Under the pieces are notes generated by a model. It did not search any database and was not told the DNA's origin. It saw nothing but the letters and a program-made list of their open reading frames with translations. Of a DNA stretch of 64,000 nt, positions 26,728 through 35,499 are shown piece after piece. Every line of letters starts with the position of its first letter. Position 1 is the first letter of the stretch. The translations under genes and the position numbers were made by a program. The stretch is from Mesobaculum littorinae. GTDB taxonomy: Bacteria > Pseudomonadota > Alphaproteobacteria > Rhodobacterales > Rhodobacteraceae. The stretch covers positions 310,001 through 374,000 of the forward strand of contig NZ_RQXX01000004.1 in assembly GCF_004011175.1 (NCBI RefSeq), in the 5' to 3' direction.

Positions 26728-29571
26728 CTAGAGAAAGATCACGTCCGAGTGGTCGAAGCCAGCGGGCGTGAGCCCTTCTAGGATGACCGCCCCGCCGCTC
26801 CAGTCCAGCCGCAGCCCGTCATCAAGCTCGGTCACCGCCAGATCGGCGATGGACCTTTCCCGCAGGTCCAGATGCAGCTGGTCCCGTCCGGCCCGGAAAT
26901 CGGTGATCCGGTCGACATGACCGCCGGGGCGGAACACGAAGACGTCCGCCCCCGCCCCTCCGGTCAGCACATCGAAGCCTGCACCGCCGTCCAGCACGTC
27001 GTTGCCCCCGCCGCCCAGAAGGGTGTCGGCATTGGCCTCGCCGACCAGCGTGTCGTTGCCGATGCCGCCGTCCAGCCGGTCGAACCCGTTCTGACCGAAC
27101 AGGCGGTCGTGCCCCGCCTCTCCGAACAACACGTCGCGGTTGGCTCCGCCCAGCAGGGTATCCGCCTCGCTTCCGCCACGCAGGGTGTCGTTGTCGACGC
27201 CGCCCATCAGGCGGTCGACGCCGGCACCGCCATTCAGGACGTCGTGCCCCGCCTGGCCATCCAGCCTGTCGTTCCCGTCCCCCCCTTCCAGCGTGTCGGC
27301 ATTGGTGCCACCCAGCAGCAGATCATCCCCCGTGCCGCCGTCGAGCCGGTCGAATCCGTCGCCACCATCCAGCCGGTCGTTGCCCGCGTCGCCCAGAAGT
27401 GTGTCTGCATTGGCCTCTCCGATCAGGGTGTCGTTGCCGGCGCCGCCGTCCAGCCGGTCGAATCCATTCTGCCCGTTCAGCACGTCGTTGCCCTCATCGC
27501 CCGACAGCACGTCACGATTGGCACCGCCCTCAAGGGTGTCGGCGCCGGTGCCGCCACGCAGCGTGTCGTGATCCGCCCCACCATTCAGATAGTCGTTTCC
27601 GTCGAGCCCCAGCAGCAGGTCGTGCCCCACCTCTCCCAGCAGCCGGTCCGCCCCGGCGCCACCGTCGAGCGTGTCGGCATTGGCCCCGCCCAGCAGCGTG
27701 TCGTCGCCGGCCTCGCCCAGCAGGCTGTCGAACCCGTTGCGCCCTTCGATATGATCATCGCCGAGCCCACCGCGCAGGGTATCGCGGTGCCCCCCGCCCA
27801 GAAGGGTGTCGTCCCCCGCACCGCCGTAGACCAGGTCATGTCCATCCTGCCCTTGCAGCCGGTCATTGCCCTCGCCGCCGCGCAGCGTGTCGTCACCATC
27901 GCCACCGCGCAGGGTGTCCCGGCCGTCGCCGCCGTCCAGCTCGTCATCCCCGGCCATCCCGTCGAGCAGGTCGTTTCCGCCGTCGCCAAAGAGCGCGTCG
28001 TCGCCGCCATCCCCCCGCATCACGTCATCGCCCGAGGTGTCCTGCGACGGGTCGGCCAGCACCAGCGGCACCCGGCCCGTGCCCCAGTCCAGCGCGTCCA
28101 GCACCTGCTCCACCGCAAGCGTCCGGCCGTCGACGCTGCGGATGTCGGTCACCTCGCCACGGATGACCAGCCGCGCCCCCCGTGCGGTGGGGGTTATGGC
28201 GATCTGGGCCGCGCTGTAGAGCATCGGGTAGAGGGTGAGGTCGATACGGTCGCGGCCCGGTTCGAAATCGGCGATCACGTCGGTGGCGCCGTCAGCCTCC
28301 AGCAGGAAGACATCCGCGTCGCTGCCCCCGATCAGCCGGTCCCTCCCACCACCATCAAGCAGCAAGTCCTGACCGGCACCGCCGCGGATCGTGGTGTCAC
28401 CCCTACCGCCCGCCAGAAGATCGTCGCCGGTCCCGCCCGACAGCGTGCCGCCGGAGGCCCACCGCGTCACGCCCTGGTCGTCCAGGTCCACCGAGAACTG
28501 AGTCAGTCCGCTTCGGTCATGACTGGCAAGCAGGATCTCGATCGCGTCGTCGCCCATCACCGCCGTCATGGCCGAGATCGACGACAGCCCCAGCCCCGAG
28601 GCATCTTCGATGGTGTCGAGATGCACCAGGCGCCCGTCGGGCAGGATCGTGAAAAGGCTGATCCCGTCGTCGCCGCCCGCGACCACCACGTAGGCCCGGC
28701 CCCGATGCTGGATCAGCTCCATGTCCTGCACCTGCCCAAAGCGGGTATCGAGGGTGTCGAGCACGTGGTCCACGGGTCTGAGATCGCCCGCGGCGGTCAG
28801 CTCCATCACGCTCAGCGCGCCGCCTGCCCCCTGCTCGCCGGCAGCGGTGGCGACGACGACGTACCGACGGCCCGCGACCTCGGCCACCTCCATCGCGACC
28901 GGCACAGAAAGCAGGCCAAGCCCCTCGGCCAGACCCATGGTGCCGCGGGCGGTCAGGTCGCCAGTGTCCGCGTCGATCGCATGGGCGCTGACCCCGCCGT
29001 CGCCGTGGGCCAGAAGGTAGGACTGCCCGCCGACGCCGACGGTCACCAGGTCGGTCGGCGTCGTACCGCCCCCCGGCGCCATGGTCTGAACCGGCCCGAC
29101 CTGCTGCAGGACGCCCTGCGCATCGGGGCGGGAACAGCCGACGGCCCCGCCGCCGGTCGCCACATAGACATAACCTTCGGGGCAGGCCACGACCGCGCCG
29201 GTCGCCCCGGCCTGCATTCCCGGCACGGCAAGTGTCGCTCTGGCGCCCAAGTCGCCATCCTGCTCCAGCGTGTAGCCGACCAGACCCTGGCCGGGGGCAT
29301 GACCCACCACGGCCACCTGCCGTCCGCCGATATCCAGCAGCTCGACCGTGCCGCCCAGCGCCGCCGCGACACCGCGGGAATAGGTCGCGGCATCCGCGAT
29401 CCGCGCCTGCCCCCCGTCCCCCAGCGTCAGGCTGACCAGCGCCCCGTTGACCCCACCCGCAGCCAGGACCACCGTCCCCTGCGGGCCCTCGACCACCTCG
29501 AGCGCGCGGATATCGTTCTGCAGATGTGCAGCCCCGGCGCCCAGGATCGCGCGATGTGCGATCTGCGGCAT
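26728..29571 (-). CDS. Large RTX (hemolysin-type calcium-binding) secreted protein with propeller-like N-terminal half
   Basis: A 947-residue protein from the ATG at 29571 (others in frame lie at 29592 and 29667; AGGA precedes 29571). Residues 1-365 form repeated strands of the kind GLLSVPVAMEVAEVAGRRYVVVATA and MELIQHRGRAYVVVAGGDDGISLF, suggesting a beta-propeller. An RTX block (GGTGDDLLAGGRGD) covers 375-430, a linker with EVLDAL-like strands follows, and a long RTX array of GGxGxDxLx nonapeptides runs from about 510 to 870. The C-terminus (GGAGADVFVFRPGG, ITDFRAGRDQLHLDL) is the M10-type terminal domain. No N-terminal signal peptide is seen, so export by a type I system reading the C-terminus is expected. 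No such exporter is in the window. Function unknown: adhesin, enzyme or S-layer-like. Confidence 0.88.
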   Translation of the reverse strand: MPQIAHRAILGAGAAHLQNDIRALEVVEGPQGTVVLAAGGVNGALVSLTLGDGGQARIADAATYSRGVAAALGGTVELLDIGGRQVAVVGHAPGQGLVGYTLEQDGDLGARATLAVPGMQAGATGAVVACPEGYVYVATGGGAVGCSRPDAQGVLQQVGPVQTMAPGGGTTPTDLVTVGVGGQSYLLAHGDGGVSAHAIDADTGDLTARGTMGLAEGLGLLSVPVAMEVAEVAGRRYVVVATAAGEQGAGGALSVMELTAAGDLRPVDHVLDTLDTRFGQVQDMELIQHRGRAYVVVAGGDDGISLFTILPDGRLVHLDTIEDASGLGLSSISAMTAVMGDDAIEILLASHDRSGLTQFSVDLDDQGVTRWASGGTLSGGTGDDLLAGGRGDTTIRGGAGQDLLLDGGGRDRLIGGSDADVFLLEADGATDVIADFEPGRDRIDLTLYPMLYSAAQIAITPTARGARLVIRGEVTDIRSVDGRTLAVEQVLDALDWGTGRVPLVLADPSQDTSGDDVMRGDGGDDALFGDGGNDLLDGMAGDDELDGGDGRDTLRGGDGDDTLRGGEGNDRLQGQDGHDLVYGGAGDDTLLGGGHRDTLRGGLGDDHIEGRNGFDSLLGEAGDDTLLGGANADTLDGGAGADRLLGEVGHDLLLGLDGNDYLNGGADHDTLRGGTGADTLEGGANRDVLSGDEGNDVLNGQNGFDRLDGGAGNDTLIGEANADTLLGDAGNDRLDGGDGFDRLDGGTGDDLLLGGTNADTLEGGDGNDRLDGQAGHDVLNGGAGVDRLMGGVDNDTLRGGSEADTLLGGANRDVLFGEAGHDRLFGQNGFDRLDGGIGNDTLVGEANADTLLGGGGNDVLDGGAGFDVLTGGAGADVFVFRPGGHVDRITDFRAGRDQLHLDLRERSIADLAVTELDDGLRLDWSGGAVILEGLTPAGFDHSDVIFL

Positions 29572-29794
29572 CGTCCTGTCCCTCTCACCCATATGCCCTG
29601 CGCCGCCAAGGGGCAGGACAACCCGGGGACAGGAATGCCGGACCACCCGCGCGACATGCGGGCGCAAAGCCGGGCGAGTTTGCGGAGTTTCAGATCAATG
29701 GTCGGCGTAATGTTGGGAGACCGTTAAGGTCGGCACCGCAGGTGCGGCGCAGGCGCCAGCCGGGCGCGCGGCGCGGCGTGGGGGGCGGCGAGAA

Positions 29795-29805
29795 GGGGGG
29801 GGGGG
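29795..29805 (+). repeat. Poly-G tract of 11
   Basis: Eleven consecutive G (C on the minus strand) lie between the kpsT stop and the RTX gene start, about 225 bases upstream of the RTX ATG. A homopolymer of this length can slip. It is next to an imperfect GC stem (about 29806-29830) behind kpsT. Confidence 0.6.
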
Positions 29806-29832
29806 CGGCCTTCCGGGCGGCCCCCGGCCGCG

Positions 29833-30486
29833 TCAGCCCATCAGGCCTTCGTGCAGCTTGATGGCCTCTTCGAGATCTTCGAAGTAGTGCAGCTTGCCCC
29901 GGTCGAGGACGATCCCCGAGTCGCAGAATCGGCGCAGTTCCGGCATCGAGTGGCTGACCATGATGGCGCCGCTCCGTTCCATGCGGTCGCGGAACACCGC
30001 CTGGCTCTTGCGTTTGAAGGCGACGTCACCCACCGCCGTCACCTCGTCCACGAGGTAGGTATCGAAGCGGATGCCCATCGACGTGCCGAAGGTCAGCCGC
30101 GACTTCATCCCCGCCGAATAGGTTCGCACCGGCATGTGGAAATGCTTGCCCAGCTCGGCGAAATCCTCGACGAACGCGATCAGGCTGTCAGTGTCGACGC
30201 CGTAGATCCGCGCGACAAAGCGCACGTTCTGGGCGCCTGTCAGTTCGCCGTGAAAGGACCCCCCGAAGGCCACCGGCCACGACATCGCGCCGTCGCTCAC
30301 CACCCGGCCGGTATCAGGCCGCATGATACCGGCGATGATCTGCATCAGGGTAGACTTGCCCGACCCATTGCGCCCCAGCAGCGCAAGCGAGGCGCCCGAG
30401 GGCAGGGTAAGGTTCAGGTCGTCGATCACGACCCGGCGCTCACCACCCACCCAGAAGCTTTTCGACAGGTTCTCGAACCGGATCAC
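29833..30486 (-). CDS. kpsT: Polysaccharide ABC exporter ATP-binding protein KpsT
   Basis: A 217-residue ATPase of the KpsT/CtrD capsule-export group, starting with GTG at 30486. Walker A GRNGSGKS is at residues 38-45, followed by the group marker SWPVAFGGSFHGELTGAQNVRFVARIYG, the signature TYSAGMKSRL, and Walker B FDTYLVDEVTAVGD. It energises export of lipid-linked polysaccharide across the inner membrane with KpsM. It lies nine bases after the KpsE-like gene on the same strand. Its permease partner kpsM, unusually, is on the opposite strand at 31933. Confidence 0.93.
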   Translation of the reverse strand: MIRFENLSKSFWVGGERRVVIDDLNLTLPSGASLALLGRNGSGKSTLMQIIAGIMRPDTGRVVSDGAMSWPVAFGGSFHGELTGAQNVRFVARIYGVDTDSLIAFVEDFAELGKHFHMPVRTYSAGMKSRLTFGTSMGIRFDTYLVDEVTAVGDVAFKRKSQAVFRDRMERSGAIMVSHSMPELRRFCDSGIVLDRGKLHYFEDLEEAIKLHEGLMG

Positions 30487-30495
30487 GCCGCCGCC

Positions 30496-31803
30496 TCACG
30501 CCCTGTCGCGCAGCGAATAGTAGATCAGCGCGAGCACTCCCCAGCCCAGCGTCAGGATCAACGCGGCGAGGCCGAAGATCATCAGGCGCTGCGGATACTC
30601 GGCCTCTTCGGCCAGCGTCGGCCTGATATAGGTCGCCAGGTACCGGTTCTGGCGGCCGGCCTGCGCCTTGGCACTGTCCCAGGCGGTCAGCGCGGCGCGA
30701 TAGGCCGTTTCCGCGAATTCACGCTCGACCGTCAGCCCCTCGAACTCGGAGATCAGGGTGGGGTAGTCCTCACCCGTCGACAGCACCTCGTTGGTGGCGA
30801 AGGTGCGCCGTTCGTCGGCAATGCGCTCGCGGATGACCTCGATCCGGCGCAGGGCCTGGGTCTGCCGGGGATCTTCGCCCTGGGTGGTCCTGCTGAGTTC
30901 GTCAAAGGCCACAAGCTCGTTGCCCAGCTGCTGTTGCAGCGTGTTCACCACGCCCATGCGGGCCTGGATGTCGGCCTGCAGATCGACGATCTGGGTGCGG
31001 GTGCGGAACTTCACCAGCGCCTCGCGCGCCTCCTTCAGGCGCTCCTTGGCCTGCTCCAGCTCGATCGCGGCATAGCGGATGGCATCTTCGCGCGCCGCCT
31101 CGTTCAGCGCGTTGACCATGTCCTGGCTCTCGGCGACGATCTCGGTGGCGATGGACTGGGCCATCTCGGCGTCGAAGGCCAGGACCAGCAATTCGGTCAA
31201 CCCGGTGGACTGGTCGTAGGACACCCGCACGATCCTGTCCCAGTACCAGTGCAGATCCTCGATCGTGGCGTCGGGCCAGAGCGCGAAAGCCGGATCGCTT
31301 GTCCAATACTGGGAGTAATATTCGCGCAGCCCCAGCTTTTCGTCGATCCGGGTCACCACGGCCTGGGACCGGATGTATTCGTAGAGCACGTCGCTGTCGC
31401 CCGCCACGCTGGTGCCGGTCAGGTTGGCCAGGCCGCCCAGAAGATCGGTGCCGCTGGTCCCCTCTTCCTTCCGGACGGTGAACCCGGTGGTCGAGGCATA
31501 CTGATCATCGGCCACCAGCCACAGATAGAGCCACACCGCCACGAGCGGCAGCGCCACGACCGCGACGAAGGTGGCGATCAGCCCCCAGTGCCGTTTCTTC
31601 ATCTGCGCCGGCTGGGCCATGGGGCGCACTTCGACCTTCGGCGTCGGGTTGGCGCCGGGGCCACCGGGGCCGGGCCGATTGGGGCCGGGCTGACCGGCAC
31701 CGACGTCCACCGGGGTCAGTCCGGGCTTGGGGCCAGAGTTGCGGGCAGCCGAGGGCGCCTGCGCCGCGCCAGCGGCACCATCTTTTTTATCATTGTTTAT
31801 CAA
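30496..31803 (-). CDS. kpsE: Polysaccharide co-polymerase / capsule export inner-membrane protein, KpsE/CtrB-like
   Basis: A 435-residue membrane-periplasmic protein with one helix at about 73-96 and another at 409-428, framing a long periplasmic coiled-coil region (for example AIELEQAKERLKEAREALVKF, and ADERRTFATNEVLSTGEDYPTLISEFEGLTVEREFAETAY), the KpsE/CtrB/Wza-partner layout. The N-terminal 60 residues are cytoplasmic and Pro/Gly-rich. The predicted start is TTG at 31803 with a weak ribosome site; the next usable ATG (31620) would remove the Pro-rich tail. It links the KpsMT exporter to the outer-membrane channel. It is co-directional with kpsT. Confidence 0.88.
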   Translation of the reverse strand: MINNDKKDGAAGAAQAPSAARNSGPKPGLTPVDVGAGQPGPNRPGPGGPGANPTPKVEVRPMAQPAQMKKRHWGLIATFVAVVALPLVAVWLYLWLVADDQYASTTGFTVRKEEGTSGTDLLGGLANLTGTSVAGDSDVLYEYIRSQAVVTRIDEKLGLREYYSQYWTSDPAFALWPDATIEDLHWYWDRIVRVSYDQSTGLTELLVLAFDAEMAQSIATEIVAESQDMVNALNEAAREDAIRYAAIELEQAKERLKEAREALVKFRTRTQIVDLQADIQARMGVVNTLQQQLGNELVAFDELSRTTQGEDPRQTQALRRIEVIRERIADERRTFATNEVLSTGEDYPTLISEFEGLTVEREFAETAYRAALTAWDSAKAQAGRQNRYLATYIRPTLAEEAEYPQRLMIFGLAALILTLGWGVLALIYYSLRDRA

Positions 31804-31825
31804 GATGATACCCGGGTGAAAGCTG

Positions 31826-31854
31826 TTGAAACATGCCCCGACATCCTACATACT
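31826..31854 (+). promoter_or_regulatory. Candidate sigma70-type promoter of kpsM
   Basis: TTGAAA at 31826-31831 and CATACT at 31849-31854 with a 17-base spacer (5/6 and 4/6 consensus matches), about 80 bases before the kpsM start in the 129-base divergent gap between kpsE and kpsM. This is an eye match only. Confidence 0.4.
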
Positions 31855-31932
31855 TGGTACTTGCTTGGCCATGGGGAGCCATCAGAGTTGTCTGCCACCG
31901 ATATCCCGCCGCCGCAACTCCCCGGGGGAGGC

Positions 31933-32703
31933 ATGATCCGCCGCTTCCGCACCGGGCGGACCATCCTGGCGCTGATGCTGCGCGAGATGTCGACGCGCTA
32001 TGGCCGCTCGCCGGGCGGGTATCTCTGGGCGGTGCTGGAACCGATCGGTGGCATCCTCATCCTTGCCGTGGGGTTTTCGCTGCTGTTGCGCAGCCCGCCC
32101 TTGGGCAACAACTTCGTCCTGTTCTACGCCACGGGCTTCGTGCCCTTCACGCTCTACCAGAACATATCCGACGCCGTGGCGCGTGCGCTCAATTTCTCGA
32201 GACCGCTTCTCCAGTACCCGGTGGTTACCTGGGCGGATGCCGTGATCGCCCGCTTCGTCCTGAACGCCCTGACCGGCATCCTGGTGGGGTATATCGTGCT
32301 TTTCGGCGTGCTGATGCTGGCCGAGACCCGCGCCGTGCTCGACATGGACGACATCCTGACGGCCTTCGGCCTCGCCCTGCTTCTGGGCCTCTCCATCGGC
32401 ATGCTGAACTGCGTCCTGCTGGGGCTGATCGACGCCTGGGGGCAGATCTGGTCGATCGTCACACGGCCGCTGTTCCTCGCCTCCGGGGTGCTCTTCCTGT
32501 TCGAGGATCTCCCGTCCGGGGCGCAGAACATCCTGTGGTACAACCCGCTGTTCCACATCCTCGGGCTGTTGCGCGCGGGGTTCTACCCCACCTACGACGC
32601 ATCCTATGTCTCGGAAATCTACGTGGTGGGGTTCAGCCTCGTGACGCTGTTCATGGGAACGGTCCTGCTGCGGCGCTATCACCGCGCCATCCTGACCCGC
32701 TGA
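31933..32703 (+). CDS. kpsM: Polysaccharide ABC exporter permease KpsM
   Basis: A 256-residue ABC-2-type permease with six helices. The start MIRRFRTGRTILALMLREMSTRYG and the first-helix region SPGGYLWAVLEPIGGILILAVGFSLL are typical of KpsM/CtrC. Later LLQYPVVTWADAVIARFVLN and LFLFEDLPSGAQNILWYNPLFHILGLLR (exporter-specific) follow. ATG 31933 is chosen because GGGGGAG precedes it; the huge open frame upstream is antisense to kpsE and kpsT. It forms the channel with KpsT (29833-30486). Divergent placement from its ATPase is uncommon for this family. Confidence 0.92.
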   Translation: MIRRFRTGRTILALMLREMSTRYGRSPGGYLWAVLEPIGGILILAVGFSLLLRSPPLGNNFVLFYATGFVPFTLYQNISDAVARALNFSRPLLQYPVVTWADAVIARFVLNALTGILVGYIVLFGVLMLAETRAVLDMDDILTAFGLALLLGLSIGMLNCVLLGLIDAWGQIWSIVTRPLFLASGVLFLFEDLPSGAQNILWYNPLFHILGLLRAGFYPTYDASYVSEIYVVGFSLVTLFMGTVLLRRYHRAILTR

Positions 32704-32718
32704 TCCCGGGTCAGCCGG

Positions 32719-33702
32719 TCAGCGCCGTCCCCAGGCCTTGACGTCTTCGTGGCTTACATCCGTGCGCCGCAACAACCCGTCCCGCAGCGCGCGCAGCACG
32801 TAGCCCAGGAACGCCCGGCGCTCTCCCGAATGGTGGCGCACCTTGCCCAGCCATTTCAGCGCCGCCGCCGGAGCGACGAGAACGAACAGCCAGCCCGAGC
32901 ACAGCCGGTAGACCATCAGCAGGTTGCGGTAATGGTAATAGCTCTTCCACAGGGGCCGAAACCGCTTGTCGTCGGCACTGTGGGTCGAGAAATCGTGTTC
33001 GAAGACAAGCGCCGGGTCGAAGACGATCCGCCCCCCGGCCCGGGCCAGCCCCAGCGTGTAGGCGGTGTCGTCGCCATAGATGAACAGCCGGCCATCGGGA
33101 TAGCCGACCCGGGCGATCGCCGCCCGGCTGACGAAAAACCCCACGAAGGACAGCACGTCGACATCGCGTTTCGGCGCGTCAGGGGCGAAATCCTCCGGCC
33201 CCATGTGAAAGCCGTCGCGCCCCTGCCCGGTCAGCGTGCGCCACATCACGGCCTTGTGCCAGAACGGGTTGATCGCCGGGCGGTTCATGTCGCAGATCCT
33301 GCGCTCGGGCCCGGGATGGAACACCGCGGCGCCCCAGGCCTCGGCCTGGCTGCGATCCTCGGCGTGAAACGCCGCCAGCGCGCCCGGCGCGGGGCGCGCA
33401 TCGTCGTCCATCACCACCATCCAGTCCGGGTCGAACCGCTCGGTGGCCAGCTTCATGCCGGTCTCGAAGCCGCCGGCCCCGCCGAGGTTGCTGGCGCAGC
33501 GATGCACCACGACACGCGGGTCCGCCTGTGCCTCCAGCCAGGCCGCGGTGTCGTCGGTCGAGGCATTGTCGATCACCAGAACCGCCTCGAGCTGCTCGGG
33601 CGGCGTCTCAAGCAGGCGTTCGACGGTATGCGTCAGCTTGTTCAGCCGGTTGAAGGTGACGACCACCGCCACCAGCCGTCCGGCCCCTGCCTGCTGCATC
33701 AT
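32719..33702 (-). CDS. Family 2 glycosyltransferase (rhamnosyl/galactofuranosyl-transferase-like)
   Basis: A 327-residue GT-A fold transferase: VAVVVTFNRLNKLTHTVERLLET is the nucleotide-binding start, VLVIDNASTDDTAAWL follows, then NLGGAGGFETGM and the metal-binding WMVVMDDDARPAPGAL (about residues 93-108). The acceptor-binding part carries GFFVSRAAIARVGYPDGRLFIYGDDTAYTL, where GDD is the likely catalytic base region. The GGAGGF plus DDDA pattern is typical of the GlfT/rhamnosyltransferase branch. It is convergent with kpsM (ends 32703). No signal or membrane helix is evident. The donor is probably dTDP-rhamnose or UDP-Galf from this locus (inference). Confidence 0.85.
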   Translation of the reverse strand: MMQQAGAGRLVAVVVTFNRLNKLTHTVERLLETPPEQLEAVLVIDNASTDDTAAWLEAQADPRVVVHRCASNLGGAGGFETGMKLATERFDPDWMVVMDDDARPAPGALAAFHAEDRSQAEAWGAAVFHPGPERRICDMNRPAINPFWHKAVMWRTLTGQGRDGFHMGPEDFAPDAPKRDVDVLSFVGFFVSRAAIARVGYPDGRLFIYGDDTAYTLGLARAGGRIVFDPALVFEHDFSTHSADDKRFRPLWKSYYHYRNLLMVYRLCSGWLFVLVAPAAALKWLGKVRHHSGERRAFLGYVLRALRDGLLRRTDVSHEDVKAWGRR

Positions 33703-34023
33703 GTCACCTGCCCTGTGCGTTGACGGTCCCGGCGCCGCCGCCCGGGATTTGCGTGACTGGCGAAGTGCGGCAAATGACCTGCAAAGTCAAACCCGCCGGG
33801 CGCCCTGCCCCGGGGCGCGTTGTCTGCACGACACCGGCCACGCCGTCGCATCCCTGGCGTCCGGGATCGGACGGTCGGCGACAGCCGCTGCCCCTGGGCG
33901 GGCGGGGTGCCCTGCCGAACCGCACCATCGGCAAAATCCTGGCGCTGCGGCATGGGGTTCTTGCCCCTTCGGCCCATCCGGGGGAGAAACGGCGCAACCC
34001 GGATTTCAGACAGGATTTCACTG
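33703..34023. other. Divergent region between the glycosyltransferase and glmU
   Basis: 321 bases with no convincing gene. It must hold the glmU promoter (and that of the transferase going left) but I see no clear -35/-10 pair. The sequence stays GC-rich, with direct GC motifs only. Confidence 0.4.
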
Positions 34024-35379
34024 ATGGCCATTGCTTTGATCGTTCTCGCCGCGGGCAAAGGCTCGCGCATGAAATCGGACATGCCCAAGGTGCTGCATCG
34101 GATCGCCCATGCTCCGATGCTCTGGCACGCGCTGCGCGCCGGCGCCGCGCTCGAGCCCGAGAAGACCGTTGTCGTGGCGGGCCATGGTGCGGACCAGGTG
34201 ACCGGCTCGGCGCATGACTACGACGAGGCCGCAAACGTCGTCCTGCAGACCGAACAACTGGGCACCGCGCACGCCGTGGCCCAGGCCCGCCCCGCGCTGG
34301 AGGGGTTCGACGGCGACGCCATCGTGCTTTACGGCGACACGCCCTTCATCTCCGAAGATACGCTGCGCGCCATGGCCGAGGCGCGAAAGACCAACGACGT
34401 CGTGGTGCTGGGCTTCGAGGCGGCGAACCCCGCGCGCTACGGCCGGCTGGTCACCGAGGGCGACGCGCTGACGCGGATCGTCGAGTTCAACGACGCCTCG
34501 GAAGCCGAGCGCGCTATCACCCTGTGCAATTCCGGCGTCATCGCGGCCGATGCCCAGTTCCTGTTTCGCCTGATCGACGCGGTCGGCAACGACAACGCCG
34601 CGGGCGAATACTACCTGACCGACATCGTCTCGATCGCGCGGGCCCAGGGGCTGTCGGCCTCGGTGGTGCGCTGCGACGAAGCCGAAACCATGGGCGTCAA
34701 TTCCCGCGCCGACCTTGCCGTGGCCGAGGCCGCGTTCCAGGCCCGGATGCGCGCCACACTGATGGAGGACGGCGTCACCCTGCAGGCCCCCGAGACCGTC
34801 CACCTGGCCTGGGACACGGTGATCGGGCGCGATACGGTGATCGAACCCAACGTGGTCTTCGGCCCCGGTGTCACCGTGGAAAGCGGTGTCCAGCTCCGGG
34901 CGTTTTCGCATCTCGAGGGCTGCCATGTCAGCCAGGGGTCGGTGGTTGGCCCCTATGCCCGCCTGCGCCCGGGCGCCGAACTGGCCGAGAACACCAGGAT
35001 CGGCAACTTCGTCGAAATCAAGAACGCCCAGCTGGCCGAAGGGGTGAAGGTCAACCATCTCACCTATATCGGGGACGCCGATGTCGGCGCGCGCTCGAAC
35101 ATCGGCGCGGGCACGGTGACCTGCAACTATGATGGCGTGTTCAAGCATCGTACGGTGATCGGCGAAGACGTCTTCGTGGGATCCGACACCATGCTGGTGG
35201 CGCCGGTCACCCTGGGCAACGGCGCGATGACCGGGTCCGGCTCGACCATCACGCGGGACGTGCCCGCGGGCGCGCTGTCCGTGGCCCGCCCCGAGCAGGT
35301 GATCAAGGAGGGCGTCGCCACGAAGCTGTTCGAGAAGCGGCGCGAGGAGAAGGCGCGCCTGACCCAGAAGAAGGGCTGA
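34024..35379 (+). CDS. glmU: Bifunctional UDP-GlcNAc pyrophosphorylase / glucosamine-1-P acetyltransferase GlmU
   Basis: A 451-residue cytoplasmic enzyme making UDP-GlcNAc from GlcN-1-P. The N-terminal uridyltransferase has LAAGKGSRMKSDMPKVLH (residues 6-23), QLGTAHAV, YGDTPF and NSGVIAAD. From about 250 the left-handed beta-helix hexapeptide repeats begin (DTVIGRDTVIEPNVVFGPGV, ARLRPGAELAENTRIGNFVEIKNA, HLTYIGDADVGARSNIGAGTVTCNYDG), with the acetyltransferase catalytic His in NHLTYIGD. Its usual partner glmS lies 8 kb away in the same locus. It supplies UDP-GlcNAc for cell wall and for polysaccharide synthesis. Confidence 0.96.
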   Translation: MAIALIVLAAGKGSRMKSDMPKVLHRIAHAPMLWHALRAGAALEPEKTVVVAGHGADQVTGSAHDYDEAANVVLQTEQLGTAHAVAQARPALEGFDGDAIVLYGDTPFISEDTLRAMAEARKTNDVVVLGFEAANPARYGRLVTEGDALTRIVEFNDASEAERAITLCNSGVIAADAQFLFRLIDAVGNDNAAGEYYLTDIVSIARAQGLSASVVRCDEAETMGVNSRADLAVAEAAFQARMRATLMEDGVTLQAPETVHLAWDTVIGRDTVIEPNVVFGPGVTVESGVQLRAFSHLEGCHVSQGSVVGPYARLRPGAELAENTRIGNFVEIKNAQLAEGVKVNHLTYIGDADVGARSNIGAGTVTCNYDGVFKHRTVIGEDVFVGSDTMLVAPVTLGNGAMTGSGSTITRDVPAGALSVARPEQVIKEGVATKLFEKRREEKARLTQKKG

Positions 35380-35499
35380 CCCTTGGGGCGGGCATCGCGG
35401 CCATCGGGATGCCCGCCCAGGTCCCCGGACGGCGAGCGATAGCACGAGCATGGGCGCGAACAGGCGCCGGACCCCGACAGCGAAAGGCAGGCCCAAGCG

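Noticed and set aside
26900-28030. Regular DNA repeats that look like a repeat array or CRISPR
   Set aside because: They are codon-level repeats of RTX nonapeptides in a coding frame, with no spacers of constant length.
26872-29727. 951-codon open frame on the plus strand, antisense to the RTX gene
   Set aside because: It mirrors the GC-rich repeat array of the RTX gene; it has no domain, ribosome site or natural composition of its own.
29851-32703. 950-codon plus-strand frame covering kpsT and kpsE antisense
   Set aside because: Only its last 256 codons (from 31933) are kpsM; the rest is antisense shadow of kpsE and kpsT.
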